Shown: piece after piece, positions 56,995-64,000 of the stretch
Layout of the letters: each line of letters opens with the position of its first letter
Position numbering within the stretch: position 1 is the stretch's first letter
DNA from: Candidatus Bathyarchaeia archaeon
GTDB lineage: Archaea > Thermoproteota > Bathyarchaeia > Bathyarchaeales > Bathycorpusculaceae
Direction of reading: 5' to 3'
Assembly: GCA_041447175.1 (NCBI GenBank)
Contig: CP166960.1
Coordinates: 2,186,519 to 2,250,518 of the forward strand
Length of the DNA stretch: 64,000 nucleotides
Notes under the pieces: model-generated
What the model was told of the DNA's origin: nothing
Seen by the model: the letters and a program-made list of their open reading frames with translations, nothing else
Databases searched by the model: none
Position numbers and translations under genes: made by a program

Positions 56995-57993
56995 ATGGCA
57001 TCTAATGAAGAAGCGTTGATGTGGGTCGAGAAGTACCGACCAAAAAGTCTAGACGAAGTTGTCGACCTAAAGGACATCGTGGAAAGCTTAAAGGCGTTCA
57101 TGAGAAACCCCAAAACCATGCCCCACCTGCTCTTCGCAGGTATCCCAGGCACAGGCAAAACCACCATGGCTCTTTGCATTGCGCGGGAACTGTTTGGGGA
57201 GAACTGGAAAACCTTCACTTTGGAGTTAAACGCCTCCGACGAGAGAGGCATTGATACCGTTAGGGAAAGAGTCAAAGACTTCTCCCGCTACAGCCGAGCC
57301 GCATTTGGAAACGTACCCTTCGCGCTGATTATTCTTGACGAAAGCGACCAAATGACTGGCCCTGCACAAACCGCGCTAAGAAGAATTATGGAAACGAGCT
57401 CACGCACATCAAGGTTCATACTTATCTGCAATTACTCGGGCAAAATAATTGAGCCTATCCAAAGCCGGTGTGCCGTGTTCCGCTTCTCTAAACTGGATCC
57501 CAAAGCCATGGCTGAACATCTAAAGTGGATTGCCAAAAAGGAAAACGTCACCATGGCGCCAGGAACCGCTGAACGCATTGTGGATTACGGTGAAGGTGAC
57601 CTTAGGCACGCCATCAACGCCTTGCAGACCGCAGCGGTTTACAATGACGGCGTTATTGACGATAAAACGGTGCAGAACGTTGTTGGGGAGGTTAGCAGCG
57701 TTAAGGTGCAGGTGATGATTAACAAAGCCCTCAGCGGGAACTTTATTGACGCCCGAAAGAAGATGTATGAACTTATGGGCGAGTTTGGGTTTTCGGGTTC
57801 AGAAATTGTCCACCAAATGCAGCGGGAACTGTTCAAGATGTCGTTTGTTACGCCTGAACAGAAAGCCGAACTGTCAAACATCATCGGCGAATATGATTAC
57901 CGCCTGACGCAGGGAGCCAACAGCGACATCCAACTCAGTGCGTTGCTTGCACAGTTTGTTAAAGTCGGCAACACGCAAGGGGAGACTCCGTGA
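56995..57993 (+). CDS. rfcS: Replication factor C small subunit
   Basis: Clamp-loader ATPase subunit, 332 residues, which with RfcL opens the PCNA ring and places it on DNA. Walker A GIPGTGKTT (49-57), Walker B with LIILDESDQM, and the SRC motif IQSRCAVFRF (arginine finger) are visible; WVEKYRPKSLDEVVDLKDIV is the typical start. The ATG at 56995 is preferred. Its stop overlaps the GTG start of rfcL by 4 nt, the standard archaeal operon. Confidence 0.97.
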   Translation: MASNEEALMWVEKYRPKSLDEVVDLKDIVESLKAFMRNPKTMPHLLFAGIPGTGKTTMALCIARELFGENWKTFTLELNASDERGIDTVRERVKDFSRYSRAAFGNVPFALIILDESDQMTGPAQTALRRIMETSSRTSRFILICNYSGKIIEPIQSRCAVFRFSKLDPKAMAEHLKWIAKKENVTMAPGTAERIVDYGEGDLRHAINALQTAAVYNDGVIDDKTVQNVVGEVSSVKVQVMINKALSGNFIDARKKMYELMGEFGFSGSEIVHQMQRELFKMSFVTPEQKAELSNIIGEYDYRLTQGANSDIQLSALLAQFVKVGNTQGETP

Positions 57994-59444
57994 GCGAAAA
58001 CCTGCTCTGGGTAGAAAAATATCGCCCAACCAAAGTGGCTGACGTTGTTGGCAACGAAGAAGCCAAAGCCGCCTTCGTCGAATGGCTAAGGGCAAAGCGG
58101 CGCACAAAAAAGGCGGTGCTGCTTTATGGACCCCCCGGAGTAGGCAAAACCACACTGGTTAACGCTGCGGCCAAAGAGTTCGGCTTCATCGTTATCGAGA
58201 TGAACGCCAGTGACACCCGCACCGAAAAAGCCGTCAAAGCCATAGCGGGACCCGCAACCTCCTTTGTCGCATTAGACACGTTTTCAAGGGAAACGAAAGG
58301 AAACATGCTTTTCATGGATGAGGTAGACGGCATCGCGGGTAACGAGGACCGCGGCGGAGTAAGCGCCATAATAAAAATTGTGGAGAAATCCCGTGTCCCC
58401 GTCATCATGGCTGCAAACGACCCCGACCTGCAGAAGCTACGCCCACTCAAAAAAGTGTGCAAGCTGGTCAGATTTCAACAGGTGCACATTCCCCTGATAA
58501 TTGGGGCACTGCAAAAAATCTGCCAAAAAGAGCACATCGAAGCAGAGTTTGAAGCGCTGGAAAAAATCGCCCAAAACAGCCGCGGCGACATGCGTTCTGC
58601 CATCAACGACCTACAAAGCCTTGCCGAAAGAAGTGACAAGCTCACCCTCCAAGACACAATGGTGCTGAGTGCACGAAACAAAGATATCAGCATGGATGAT
58701 TTGCTCAGAGAATACTTTTCCGTGAAATCCTTAGAGGAGGCATCTTCGTTGCTTTTCAGATCCAACGTCGAATACGACGACCTGCTCATGGCAGTAAGTG
58801 ACAACCTGCCGCTAAGGTACCCCAACCCGTTGGAGCTTGCCAAGGCGTATGATTTTGTTTCACAAGCGGACATGTTCAGGGGCAGAATAGGCATCGAACA
58901 CTGGAATCTGCTCAGGTACTTCTTTAATAGTTTAGCTCAAGCCGCAGCCGTTTCACCGAAAACCTACAAGCCGTTCACGTTGATTTCGCCGCCCATCAGA
59001 GTCATGACGCTGTTCTGGACTAAAGGCAAACGAACAATGCTTAACAGTATCTGCGCAAAAATCGGCGCCCAATGCCACGTTAGCAAATATGAAGCGAAAA
59101 CGATTTTCGTACCCTACCTCAAGATTATGCTGCAGCAAAAGAAGGCAGATTCACTGATTGATTGGCTAAAGCTTACACCTGAAGAAGTGACTTTCTTAAT
59201 TGGCTTAAAAACGGCGGGGGCAAATGAAAAGAGGGCTGGTTTAAACACGACGGTTGTTTTAAACAAGAATGGCTTTAAGCTTCCACACGTCGAAAAAGAC
59301 AAATTCGTTTTGCTACTCCGATTGGGACTGGATTACAGCCGTGAAAAGGGTCTTTACAGCATAAGAAACTACAACAACATGGACAAACTACGCGACACGC
59401 TGCAGGACATTTTGAAGGCAGAAGTATCCTTTACCCAAACCTGA
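57990..59444 (+). CDS. rfcL: Replication factor C large subunit
   Basis: Large clamp-loader subunit, 484 residues. Walker A GPPGVGKTT (47-55), Walker B LFMDEVDGI, sensor NDPDLQKLRPLKKVCKLVRF, and the C-terminal helical domain after about residue 330. The usual C-terminal PCNA-interacting motif is not clear: the end is KAEVSFTQT, in which FTQT could be a weak remnant. GTG start overlapping rfcS. A short hairpin (GCAACT/AGTTGC at 59476-59491) lies downstream and may aid termination. Confidence 0.96.
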   Translation: MSENLLWVEKYRPTKVADVVGNEEAKAAFVEWLRAKRRTKKAVLLYGPPGVGKTTLVNAAAKEFGFIVIEMNASDTRTEKAVKAIAGPATSFVALDTFSRETKGNMLFMDEVDGIAGNEDRGGVSAIIKIVEKSRVPVIMAANDPDLQKLRPLKKVCKLVRFQQVHIPLIIGALQKICQKEHIEAEFEALEKIAQNSRGDMRSAINDLQSLAERSDKLTLQDTMVLSARNKDISMDDLLREYFSVKSLEEASSLLFRSNVEYDDLLMAVSDNLPLRYPNPLELAKAYDFVSQADMFRGRIGIEHWNLLRYFFNSLAQAAAVSPKTYKPFTLISPPIRVMTLFWTKGKRTMLNSICAKIGAQCHVSKYEAKTIFVPYLKIMLQQKKADSLIDWLKLTPEEVTFLIGLKTAGANEKRAGLNTTVVLNKNGFKLPHVEKDKFVLLLRLGLDYSREKGLYSIRNYNNMDKLRDTLQDILKAEVSFTQT

Positions 59445-59475
59445 GTTGTTTGCGGTACAATTTTGTTGTGCCCTT

Positions 59476-59491
59476 GCAACTATGGAGTTGC
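59476..59491 (+). terminator. Hairpin downstream of rfcL
   Basis: GCAACT-ATGG-AGTTGC, a perfect 6-bp stem with a 4-nt loop, 32 nt after the rfcL stop. There is no T run after it, so termination there is uncertain. The rest of the 197-nt gap to 59642 shows no gene. Confidence 0.35.
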
Positions 59492-59641
59492 GCAACGAAG
59501 GAGTTACGGGTTAGCTGTGTATGCCTCAAGTGTACATGACTGGAAATCCGTGCCAGAGACAACTTGAAAAGGTTTCTACATCATTTTGTGTTCAGATACA
59601 AACAGAAAAATTTAATGGCACAAAAACCCATAAAGTAACAT

Positions 59642-59956
59642 ATGTCCAGCGAGTTTGCTAATTACCTTGCTGACTACCTAAAAAAAAGGTCAATCAACTA
59701 CAAAAGATACCTTTTAACTGCACTCGAAAACAAAGACCACTGCATTTCAATATTGGCTTCACGTGAAGGAGTCATTAACGAGTCCAAGGACATTCGAAAC
59801 TTGGAACTTTTATGTGACGCAAAAATTTTCGGGGAAAGATTGCAGTTCTCAAGGTCAGGTCGAAATGAATACAAAATCTTCTGTCTGACACAGTTAGGCT
59901 TAAAACTAGCAGAGGACCTCAAAAAAGACCGCATAGTAACAGCTAAGCAGACATAA
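59642..59956 (+). CDS. Small winged-helix-like protein (pair member 1)
   Basis: A 104-residue protein I cannot name. It is clearly paralogous to the gene at 60021-60302: both have a start of the type YLxxYLxxR/YIAERA, a central cysteine or loop region with xDIRNLELLCDAKIFGE or DQDIKNCEFLKDAEIFSE, and an end with FCLTQLGLKLAEDLKK or FRLTKKGQDFAEKLRQ, which looks like the wing and last helix of a winged-helix regulator. The two genes face each other (convergent), 64 nt apart. They may be small transcription regulators. Confidence 0.6.
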   Translation: MSSEFANYLADYLKKRSINYKRYLLTALENKDHCISILASREGVINESKDIRNLELLCDAKIFGERLQFSRSGRNEYKIFCLTQLGLKLAEDLKKDRIVTAKQT

Positions 59957-60020
59957 CAGAAACAGAGACCAAAAAGTGCCAACTAAAGGGGTCTTCGCTT
60001 CTGCTCGTTTGGTCTAACGT

Positions 60021-60302
60021 TCATTGCCTGAGCTTTTCTGCAAAGTCCTGCCCTTTTTTCGTCAACCGAAAAACCCTACACCGGTTGTCTCCATTGCACA
60101 CAAACGTTGTTTCTTCAGAAAATATTTCTGCGTCTTTTAAGAATTCGCAATTTTTAATGTCTTGATCGGAAGCAGATTCGTTAAGGGAATCGGGGCACAA
60201 AAACTGCTTTTCTTCGTTGTCGAATGCGTTGAGAACATATTTCTCAAGGAGAAGGGCACGTTCAGCAATGTATCTTGTTAGGTACTCGTCTAATCCTGAC
60301 AT
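60021..60302 (-). CDS. Small winged-helix-like protein (pair member 2)
   Basis: A 93-residue paralogue of the gene at 59642-59956. Shared pattern: N-terminal YLTRYIAERALLLEKYVLNA, central KNCEFLKDAEIFSEETTFVC, and C-terminal VFRLTKKGQDFAEKLRQ. A 17-nt palindrome (60350-60366) lies just upstream of its TATA-like CAAATTTAAATTC, suggesting control by itself or by the partner. No known function. Confidence 0.6.
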   Translation of the reverse strand: MSGLDEYLTRYIAERALLLEKYVLNAFDNEEKQFLCPDSLNESASDQDIKNCEFLKDAEIFSEETTFVCNGDNRCRVFRLTKKGQDFAEKLRQ

Positions 60303-60349
60303 TTATGACCCTTAATATTATTCATTATTTTGTAAGAATTTAAATTTGT

Positions 60350-60366
60350 TTATGAATTGTTCATAA
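60350..60366. promoter_or_regulatory. 17-nt palindrome upstream of winged-helix-like protein 2
   Basis: TTATGAA-TTG-TTCATAA, perfect 7-nt arms, directly upstream of a minus-strand TATA-like box at about 60337-60346. Related half-sites (TTATGAA, ATTCATTAT) recur near 60320 and 60371, typical of an autoregulated operator. Confidence 0.5.
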
Positions 60367-60432
60367 TTTTTTATGAAAGCTATAGGTCCTTTCACAAACA
60401 AATCATAATGATGAATAAAGAAGGTAATTTGC

Positions 60433-60450
60433 GGCTGTTTTCCAACAGCC
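60433..60450 (-). terminator. Hairpin after the pyrophosphatase gene
   Basis: GGCTGTT-GGAA-AACAGCC on the minus strand: a perfect 7-bp stem with a 4-nt loop, 20 nt after the stop, followed by T-rich sequence. Confidence 0.5.
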
Positions 60451-60470
60451 ACTAACATACGTCGCCAATT

Positions 60471-62552
60471 TTAAATGAAAAATTGGATAATTACGGGCAG
60501 AAAGACAAGCGTTGTCACTGACATGAGCTTGATGAATATGTTCTGCCCGGGCCCCGCGGCGTCTTTCATGGGGTCGCCAACAGTATCGCCTATGACTGCT
60601 GCTGCATGTGCTGCACTGCCTTTTCCTCCGAAGTGCCCACTTTCAACGTGTTTCTTTGCGTTGTCCCATGTGTTTCCTACGTTACCCATGAAGAGACCCA
60701 ACATCAACCCAACGATGATAGCGCCAGCCACCATACCAATCATGGCTGATGGCCCCAACGTTATACCCACAATAATAGGCGCCAATATAGCGACTGCCCC
60801 CGGAATGATTAGCTGCTTAAGGGCGTTATCAGCGGTGATTTTGACACATTGGGCGTAGTCGGGTTTGGCGGTTCCCTCAATTATGCCTGGAATGTGGCGG
60901 AATTGTCTGCGGATTTCTTTGACCATTCTGTCCGCGCCGTTGCTTACGCCTAAAACGACAACTGCAGTGAAGAAAGGCGGCATTGCTGCGCCGATTAGAA
61001 TTCCCGCGAAGGTTCTAGGGTTAAGCAGGCTCAATACAGCGTCTTGTCCACCCGCGAACGTGGCGGCGTATGAGGTGAAAGCGGGCAACTGTGTGATAGT
61101 GACAAAGAAGGCGATTGCCGTTAAAGCTGCTGAGCCGTCGGCGAAGCCTTTACAGATTGATTTCATTGTGTTTCCGACTGAATCCAGCTTGTCGGTGATG
61201 TCTCGTACTTCAGGGGCTAGTTTTGCCTGTTCAGCTATACCAGCTGCGTTGTCAGTAATTGGTCCATAAGCGTCAGCAGCCACTACGACGCCTATGATTG
61301 AGAGCATGCCCACGGCTGAAATTGCTACGCCGTATACTCCGCCAAGCAAAAAGGCGGTCATTTCGGCGATGGCGATGAATATTATGGGAATAACTACGCT
61401 GTAGTGGCCCATTGAGAAGCCTTTAAGGATTGTCAATGCGGGTCCTTGTTCACATGCGGCAGCAGTGATTTTTGTAGGTTTAAAGCTGCTTGAAGTGAAA
61501 TAATTGGATGTTTGACCAATGATTACGCCAACAACTAAGCCGCTTAATAGTGAAATGAACACTCCTGAGGATAGAGTTTCATACCAGCCCCAACCAAGAA
61601 CACCCATTAGCACAAAGAAAGTTGCCACGGCAGTAACGATTGTAGCTATGACGGAGGCGCGGGTTAAGGCTTTTTCTGGGGAACCTCTAACGGTGAAGGT
61701 TGTACATATTGATGAGATAATGCCGACTCCAGCGATGACTAAGGGAAGCAAGACCCACTCCATGTTTGGGATTCCCGGCGAAGACTGAAATTCTGGAAGC
61801 ACTGCACCAAGAATCATTGTTGCAATAATTGCGCCAACATACGACTCGAACAAGTCAGCGCCCATTCCTGCAACATCCCCAACGTTGTCGCCGACGTTGT
61901 CTGCGATTACGCCGGGGTTTCTAGCGTCATCTTCAGGAATGTGTTCTTCGACTTTGCCTACAAGGTCGGCACCTATGTCGGCGGCTTTAGTGAATATGCC
62001 CCCGCCAACGCGGGCAAATAATGCGACAGTGCTGGCGCCGAAACTGAAACCTATAACTTCATTTACAACTGTTGGTGCAGTGACAGCATCTAAGCCGCCG
62101 AATAATGTAAAGACACCCATTACCCCTAAAAGGCCGATGCCCATAATGCCAAAACTAAGAACGGTTCCGCCTCTGAAGGCGATGTCTAAAGCTTTTGATA
62201 ACCCTTTGGTTCTTGCAGCGTTCGCAGTTCTTGAGTTGGATCGAACTGCAATGTTTAAGCCTATGAAACCGGTTGAGGCTGAACAGACTGCACCAATCAC
62301 GTAAGAGATTGCCATCAGGGGTGTCACAAAGAGGGCGATGCATATGGTGAGGACTACTACGATTACGGCTATAACTGTGTATTGTCGTTTTAGGTAAGTG
62401 GAGGCGCCTTCTCTGATGTATGCAGAGATTTCTTTCATTTTGTCGGTGCCTTCATCTTGCTTGAGAATTTTCCAAGAAGTAAAAATTACAAATAGTATTG
62501 AAAGAAGACCAGCTAGTGTTATAAACAAAGATAGACCAAAGGTGCCTACCAT
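60471..62552 (-). CDS. hppA: Membrane-bound proton-pumping pyrophosphatase
   Basis: Integral membrane enzyme of about 693 residues with some 15-16 membrane helices that couples hydrolysis of pyrophosphate to ion pumping. The PPi-Mg site is plain: DDARNPGVIADNVGDNVGD and GDTVGDPMKDAAGPGQN near the end, with GNVGNTWDNAKKHVE between. At the position that separates the potassium classes the sequence is GNTMKSICKGFADGSAAL; a Lys follows GN-T-M where K-independent enzymes have Lys and K-dependent ones Ala, so the K-independent proton type is likely. The ATG at 62552 has AGGGGG upstream and is chosen over 62573. TATA box at 62601-62610. Confidence 0.93.
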   Translation of the reverse strand: MVGTFGLSLFITLAGLLSILFVIFTSWKILKQDEGTDKMKEISAYIREGASTYLKRQYTVIAVIVVVLTICIALFVTPLMAISYVIGAVCSASTGFIGLNIAVRSNSRTANAARTKGLSKALDIAFRGGTVLSFGIMGIGLLGVMGVFTLFGGLDAVTAPTVVNEVIGFSFGASTVALFARVGGGIFTKAADIGADLVGKVEEHIPEDDARNPGVIADNVGDNVGDVAGMGADLFESYVGAIIATMILGAVLPEFQSSPGIPNMEWVLLPLVIAGVGIISSICTTFTVRGSPEKALTRASVIATIVTAVATFFVLMGVLGWGWYETLSSGVFISLLSGLVVGVIIGQTSNYFTSSSFKPTKITAAACEQGPALTILKGFSMGHYSVVIPIIFIAIAEMTAFLLGGVYGVAISAVGMLSIIGVVVAADAYGPITDNAAGIAEQAKLAPEVRDITDKLDSVGNTMKSICKGFADGSAALTAIAFFVTITQLPAFTSYAATFAGGQDAVLSLLNPRTFAGILIGAAMPPFFTAVVVLGVSNGADRMVKEIRRQFRHIPGIIEGTAKPDYAQCVKITADNALKQLIIPGAVAILAPIIVGITLGPSAMIGMVAGAIIVGLMLGLFMGNVGNTWDNAKKHVESGHFGGKGSAAHAAAVIGDTVGDPMKDAAGPGQNIFIKLMSVTTLVFLPVIIQFFI

Positions 62553-62600
62553 TATGTTCCCCCTTGCTTGCAATAGTTCTGCGTAGTGTCCGCTCGTCCA

Positions 62601-62610
62601 ATATAAACTT
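62601..62610 (-). promoter_or_regulatory. TATA box of hppA
   Basis: Minus strand AAGTTTATAT, about 50 nt before the ATG at 62552, so the transcript starts near 62578. The rest of the 523-nt gap 62553-63075 holds the decayed gene fragment and the inverted repeat listed separately, and no intact gene. Confidence 0.55.
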
Positions 62611-62898
62611 ATTTAATAAATGTCTACAGCATTCACGAAAAAACAAATAACTTTGAATAAAAACATCTCGGTTATGAAAAACTGTCGCGGATACAGCGTT
62701 TATAGACACAGAAACGCAATGTCCTTCGGACAGCAAGACAGAAAAAAAGACACCCGTTCAGCATCTTTGTTAATGAGTACGTCAAAGTTGTTTCTTCGCA
62801 TATTTAATCTCCTAAGTAAGTACTGCTTTTTTACGTTTGTTCAGTTCTTATGGCTCTGGAATAGCAGAGAAGTGAACAAAGGAAGAAAAAGCACATAA

Positions 62899-63012
62899 AA
62901 CGGTTTCGTACTTAACAAAAAATCAACCGTACGAACAACAACCCGCATAAAGGATACATACGGAAAACGGTATTCCGGACAGCGTAGTTTTGGCATAACA
63001 TTATATAGTTGA
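62899..63012 (+). pseudogene. Decayed duplicate of the 5' end of the downstream glutamate-synthase-like gene
   Basis: A frame without start codon (TAA before it, TGA at 63010-63012) encodes LNKKSTVRTTTRIKDTYGKR, matching LNGKSTVGTNTRLKDTNT of the intact gene at 63076 onward. Nucleotides 62909-62958 line up with 63109-63158 at a distance of about 200 nt. Several differences are at third codon positions (GTA/GTC, AAG/AAA, GAT/GAC), so the copy was once coding. Only about 20 codons are recognisable. Confidence 0.5.
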
Positions 63013-63061
63013 ATGTTTGTACAGAAATCCATTGAAAATAAGCGTTAAAATGTACAAACAT
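63013..63061. promoter_or_regulatory. 11-nt inverted repeat before the glutamate-synthase-like gene
   Basis: ATGTTTGTACA (63013-63023) and TGTACAAACAT (63051-63061) are perfect inverted arms 27 nt apart, ending 14 nt before the start codon. A TATA-like ATTATATAG stands at about 63000. They could be two operator half-sites or a leader hairpin. GTGTACAAAAAA recurs at 63090, inside the gene. Confidence 0.5.
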
Positions 63062-63075
63062 ACAAAAAAGTGATT

Positions 63076-64000
63076 ATGATGAGCGAACGTGTACAAAAAA
63101 ACAGCTCCTACTTAAATGGCAAATCAACCGTCGGAACAAACACCCGCCTCAAAGACACAAACACCCTAAGCGGAATGTGTCCAATATGCATCCGCGACTG
63201 CCCAGTTCTCTGCGAAATCAGCCTCTCCGCGTTTCGAGGACATGAAGCCCTCTACCCAGAACCTATTCAATTCGGTTCAAGCACCGCCGGCGCACTCAAA
63301 AACTTCGGCTTAGACTGGAGCCACTTCAGCATCCAAGCCGGCTTATTCGAAGCTCAAGGCATCAGAGAAAGCAGCGAAGACGCAATATTCCCCAAAGTCA
63401 ACGTGGAAACTCAAGTTGGCGGCATGCCGCTTAAGCTTCCAGTCTTGACAGGCGCTTTCGGTTCGACCGAAGTTGCTCGAGTCAACTGGGAAGGCTTAGC
63501 GACAGGCGCAGCTTTGGCAGGCGTATCCATAACTATCGGCGAAAACGTCGTAGGCATGGACACTGAATCAAAGCTTGCAAGCGGCAAGGTGATGGCCTCC
63601 CCAGAACTAAAACGTAGAGTGGACCTGTTCCGCAAGTTCTGGGATGGAAAATATGGCGATGTCATCGTCCAGACAAACGTGGAAGACCAAGAATTAGGCA
63701 TAGACGTTTATGCGTTGTCTCAGCTTGAAGTCAACATAATCGAGCGCAAATGGGGGCAGGGAGCAAAAGCTATAGGTGGCGAAGTACGCATCAAAGACCT
63801 ACAGAAGGCCATCCTGCTCAAGAAACGCGGCTACATCGTCATTCCTGACCCTGAAGACCTTACAGTCCAAGAAGCCTTCAGAAACGGGGTATTCAACACC
63901 TTCGAACGACACAGCAGAGTAGGCATACCTAAAGAGAAAAACTTTATCGAAGACATCGAATGGCTACGCAAACTAGGCGCCAAAAAAGTGTTTTTGAAAA
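63076..64000 (+). CDS. FMN-binding glutamate-synthase-like protein (runs off the right edge)
   Basis: The first 308 codons of a protein related to the FMN-binding central part of glutamate synthase. A four-Cys cluster opens it (MCPICIRDCPVLCEI, spacing C-x2-C-x3-C-x3-C), suggesting an iron-sulfur site. The barrel begins after about residue 100 (GGMPLKLPVLTGAFGSTEVA) and contains GAALAGVSITIGENVVGMD and KWGQGAKAIGGEVRI, like the alpha/beta-barrel of GltB. No glutamine amidotransferase domain is present at the N-terminus, so it may use ammonia from a partner or be an unrelated oxidoreductase. Two ATG codons in tandem (63076, 63079). The C-terminus is outside the window. Confidence 0.75.
   Translation, partial: MMSERVQKNSSYLNGKSTVGTNTRLKDTNTLSGMCPICIRDCPVLCEISLSAFRGHEALYPEPIQFGSSTAGALKNFGLDWSHFSIQAGLFEAQGIRESSEDAIFPKVNVETQVGGMPLKLPVLTGAFGSTEVARVNWEGLATGAALAGVSITIGENVVGMDTESKLASGKVMASPELKRRVDLFRKFWDGKYGDVIVQTNVEDQELGIDVYALSQLEVNIIERKWGQGAKAIGGEVRIKDLQKAILLKKRGYIVIPDPEDLTVQEAFRNGVFNTFERHSRVGIPKEKNFIEDIEWLRKLGAKKVFLK

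Noticed and set aside
62841-63032. Minus-strand 63-residue reading frame before the glutamate-synthase-like gene
   Set aside because: It is antisense to the decayed fragment, with no start signal or family features.

Overview
The window is a gene-dense stretch of an archaeal chromosome. It carries archaeal-type information genes (Alba, histone, thermosome, RNA polymerase subunits K, P, E1 and E2/Spt4, aIF2-gamma, RfcS/RfcL, Trm5, Taw1). Ribosomal proteins eS25 and eS26 are typical of TACK/Asgard lineages and occur here together with a histone, a tetraether-synthase-like radical SAM enzyme, a fused Fae-Hps and a membrane pyrophosphatase. That combination best fits a Bathyarchaeia-like (former MCG) lineage; this is inference from gene content. 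Many genes use TTG or GTG starts, TATA boxes lie close upstream of starts, and T-rich tracts follow many stops. I recognise no tRNA, rRNA, CRISPR array or insertion sequence.

Layout. 1-9.4 kb: aspS (cut by the left edge), a KH protein and two alba genes around a gene-free stretch that may hold an RNA; archaeal lipid head-group synthase, eS26, CBS protein, dihydroorotase, Mut7-C protein, thermosome followed by rpoK with no normal start codon, and an ACT regulator. 9.4-25 kb: TrpB2, a sugar aminotransferase, cyclophilin-like protein, eS25, tetraether synthase with a divergent TrmB regulator, histone, TatD, eS17, glycerate kinase-MoaD-SAM hydrolase operon, M32 carboxypeptidase, Fae-Hps with an added N-terminal HTH-like segment, and an MFS transporter. 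28.5-37.2 kb: a translation/transcription block (eS6, aIF2-gamma, PIN, RpoE1, Spt4, dephospho-CoA kinase) facing the start of the S10 ribosomal operon (uL3-uL4-uL23-uL2-uS19) and then eS24, eS27 and a SecB-like protein.

25.4-48.8 kb also holds the most unusual part: four paralogous, very large cell-surface proteins (signal peptide, Ig-like domain, PQQ-type beta-propeller, Ig-like domain, Pro/Thr linker, C-terminal membrane anchor). Three of them sit next to a transcription regulator of their own (one Lrp type, two TrmB type). Beyond the terminator of three of the four lies a copy of a roughly 90-nt element. Its three copies share one secondary structure: a long outer stem with a conserved 3-nt bulge, a purine-rich internal loop, an inner stem and an apical hairpin. 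Base changes between copies preserve pairing and the wobble pattern favours the + strand. I regard this as a candidate undescribed structured RNA linked to the surface-protein locus.

49-64 kb: Trm5, RpoP (a 53-residue gene), a Cys-rich small protein, another large surface protein, Taw1 (wyosine pathway, as Trm5), translin, endonuclease V overlapping an HD hydrolase, a tRNA-binding domain protein, the two replication factor C subunits, two convergent paralogous small winged-helix-like proteins, a proton-pumping pyrophosphatase, and the 5' part of an FMN-binding glutamate-synthase-like gene preceded by a decayed duplicate of its own 5' end.
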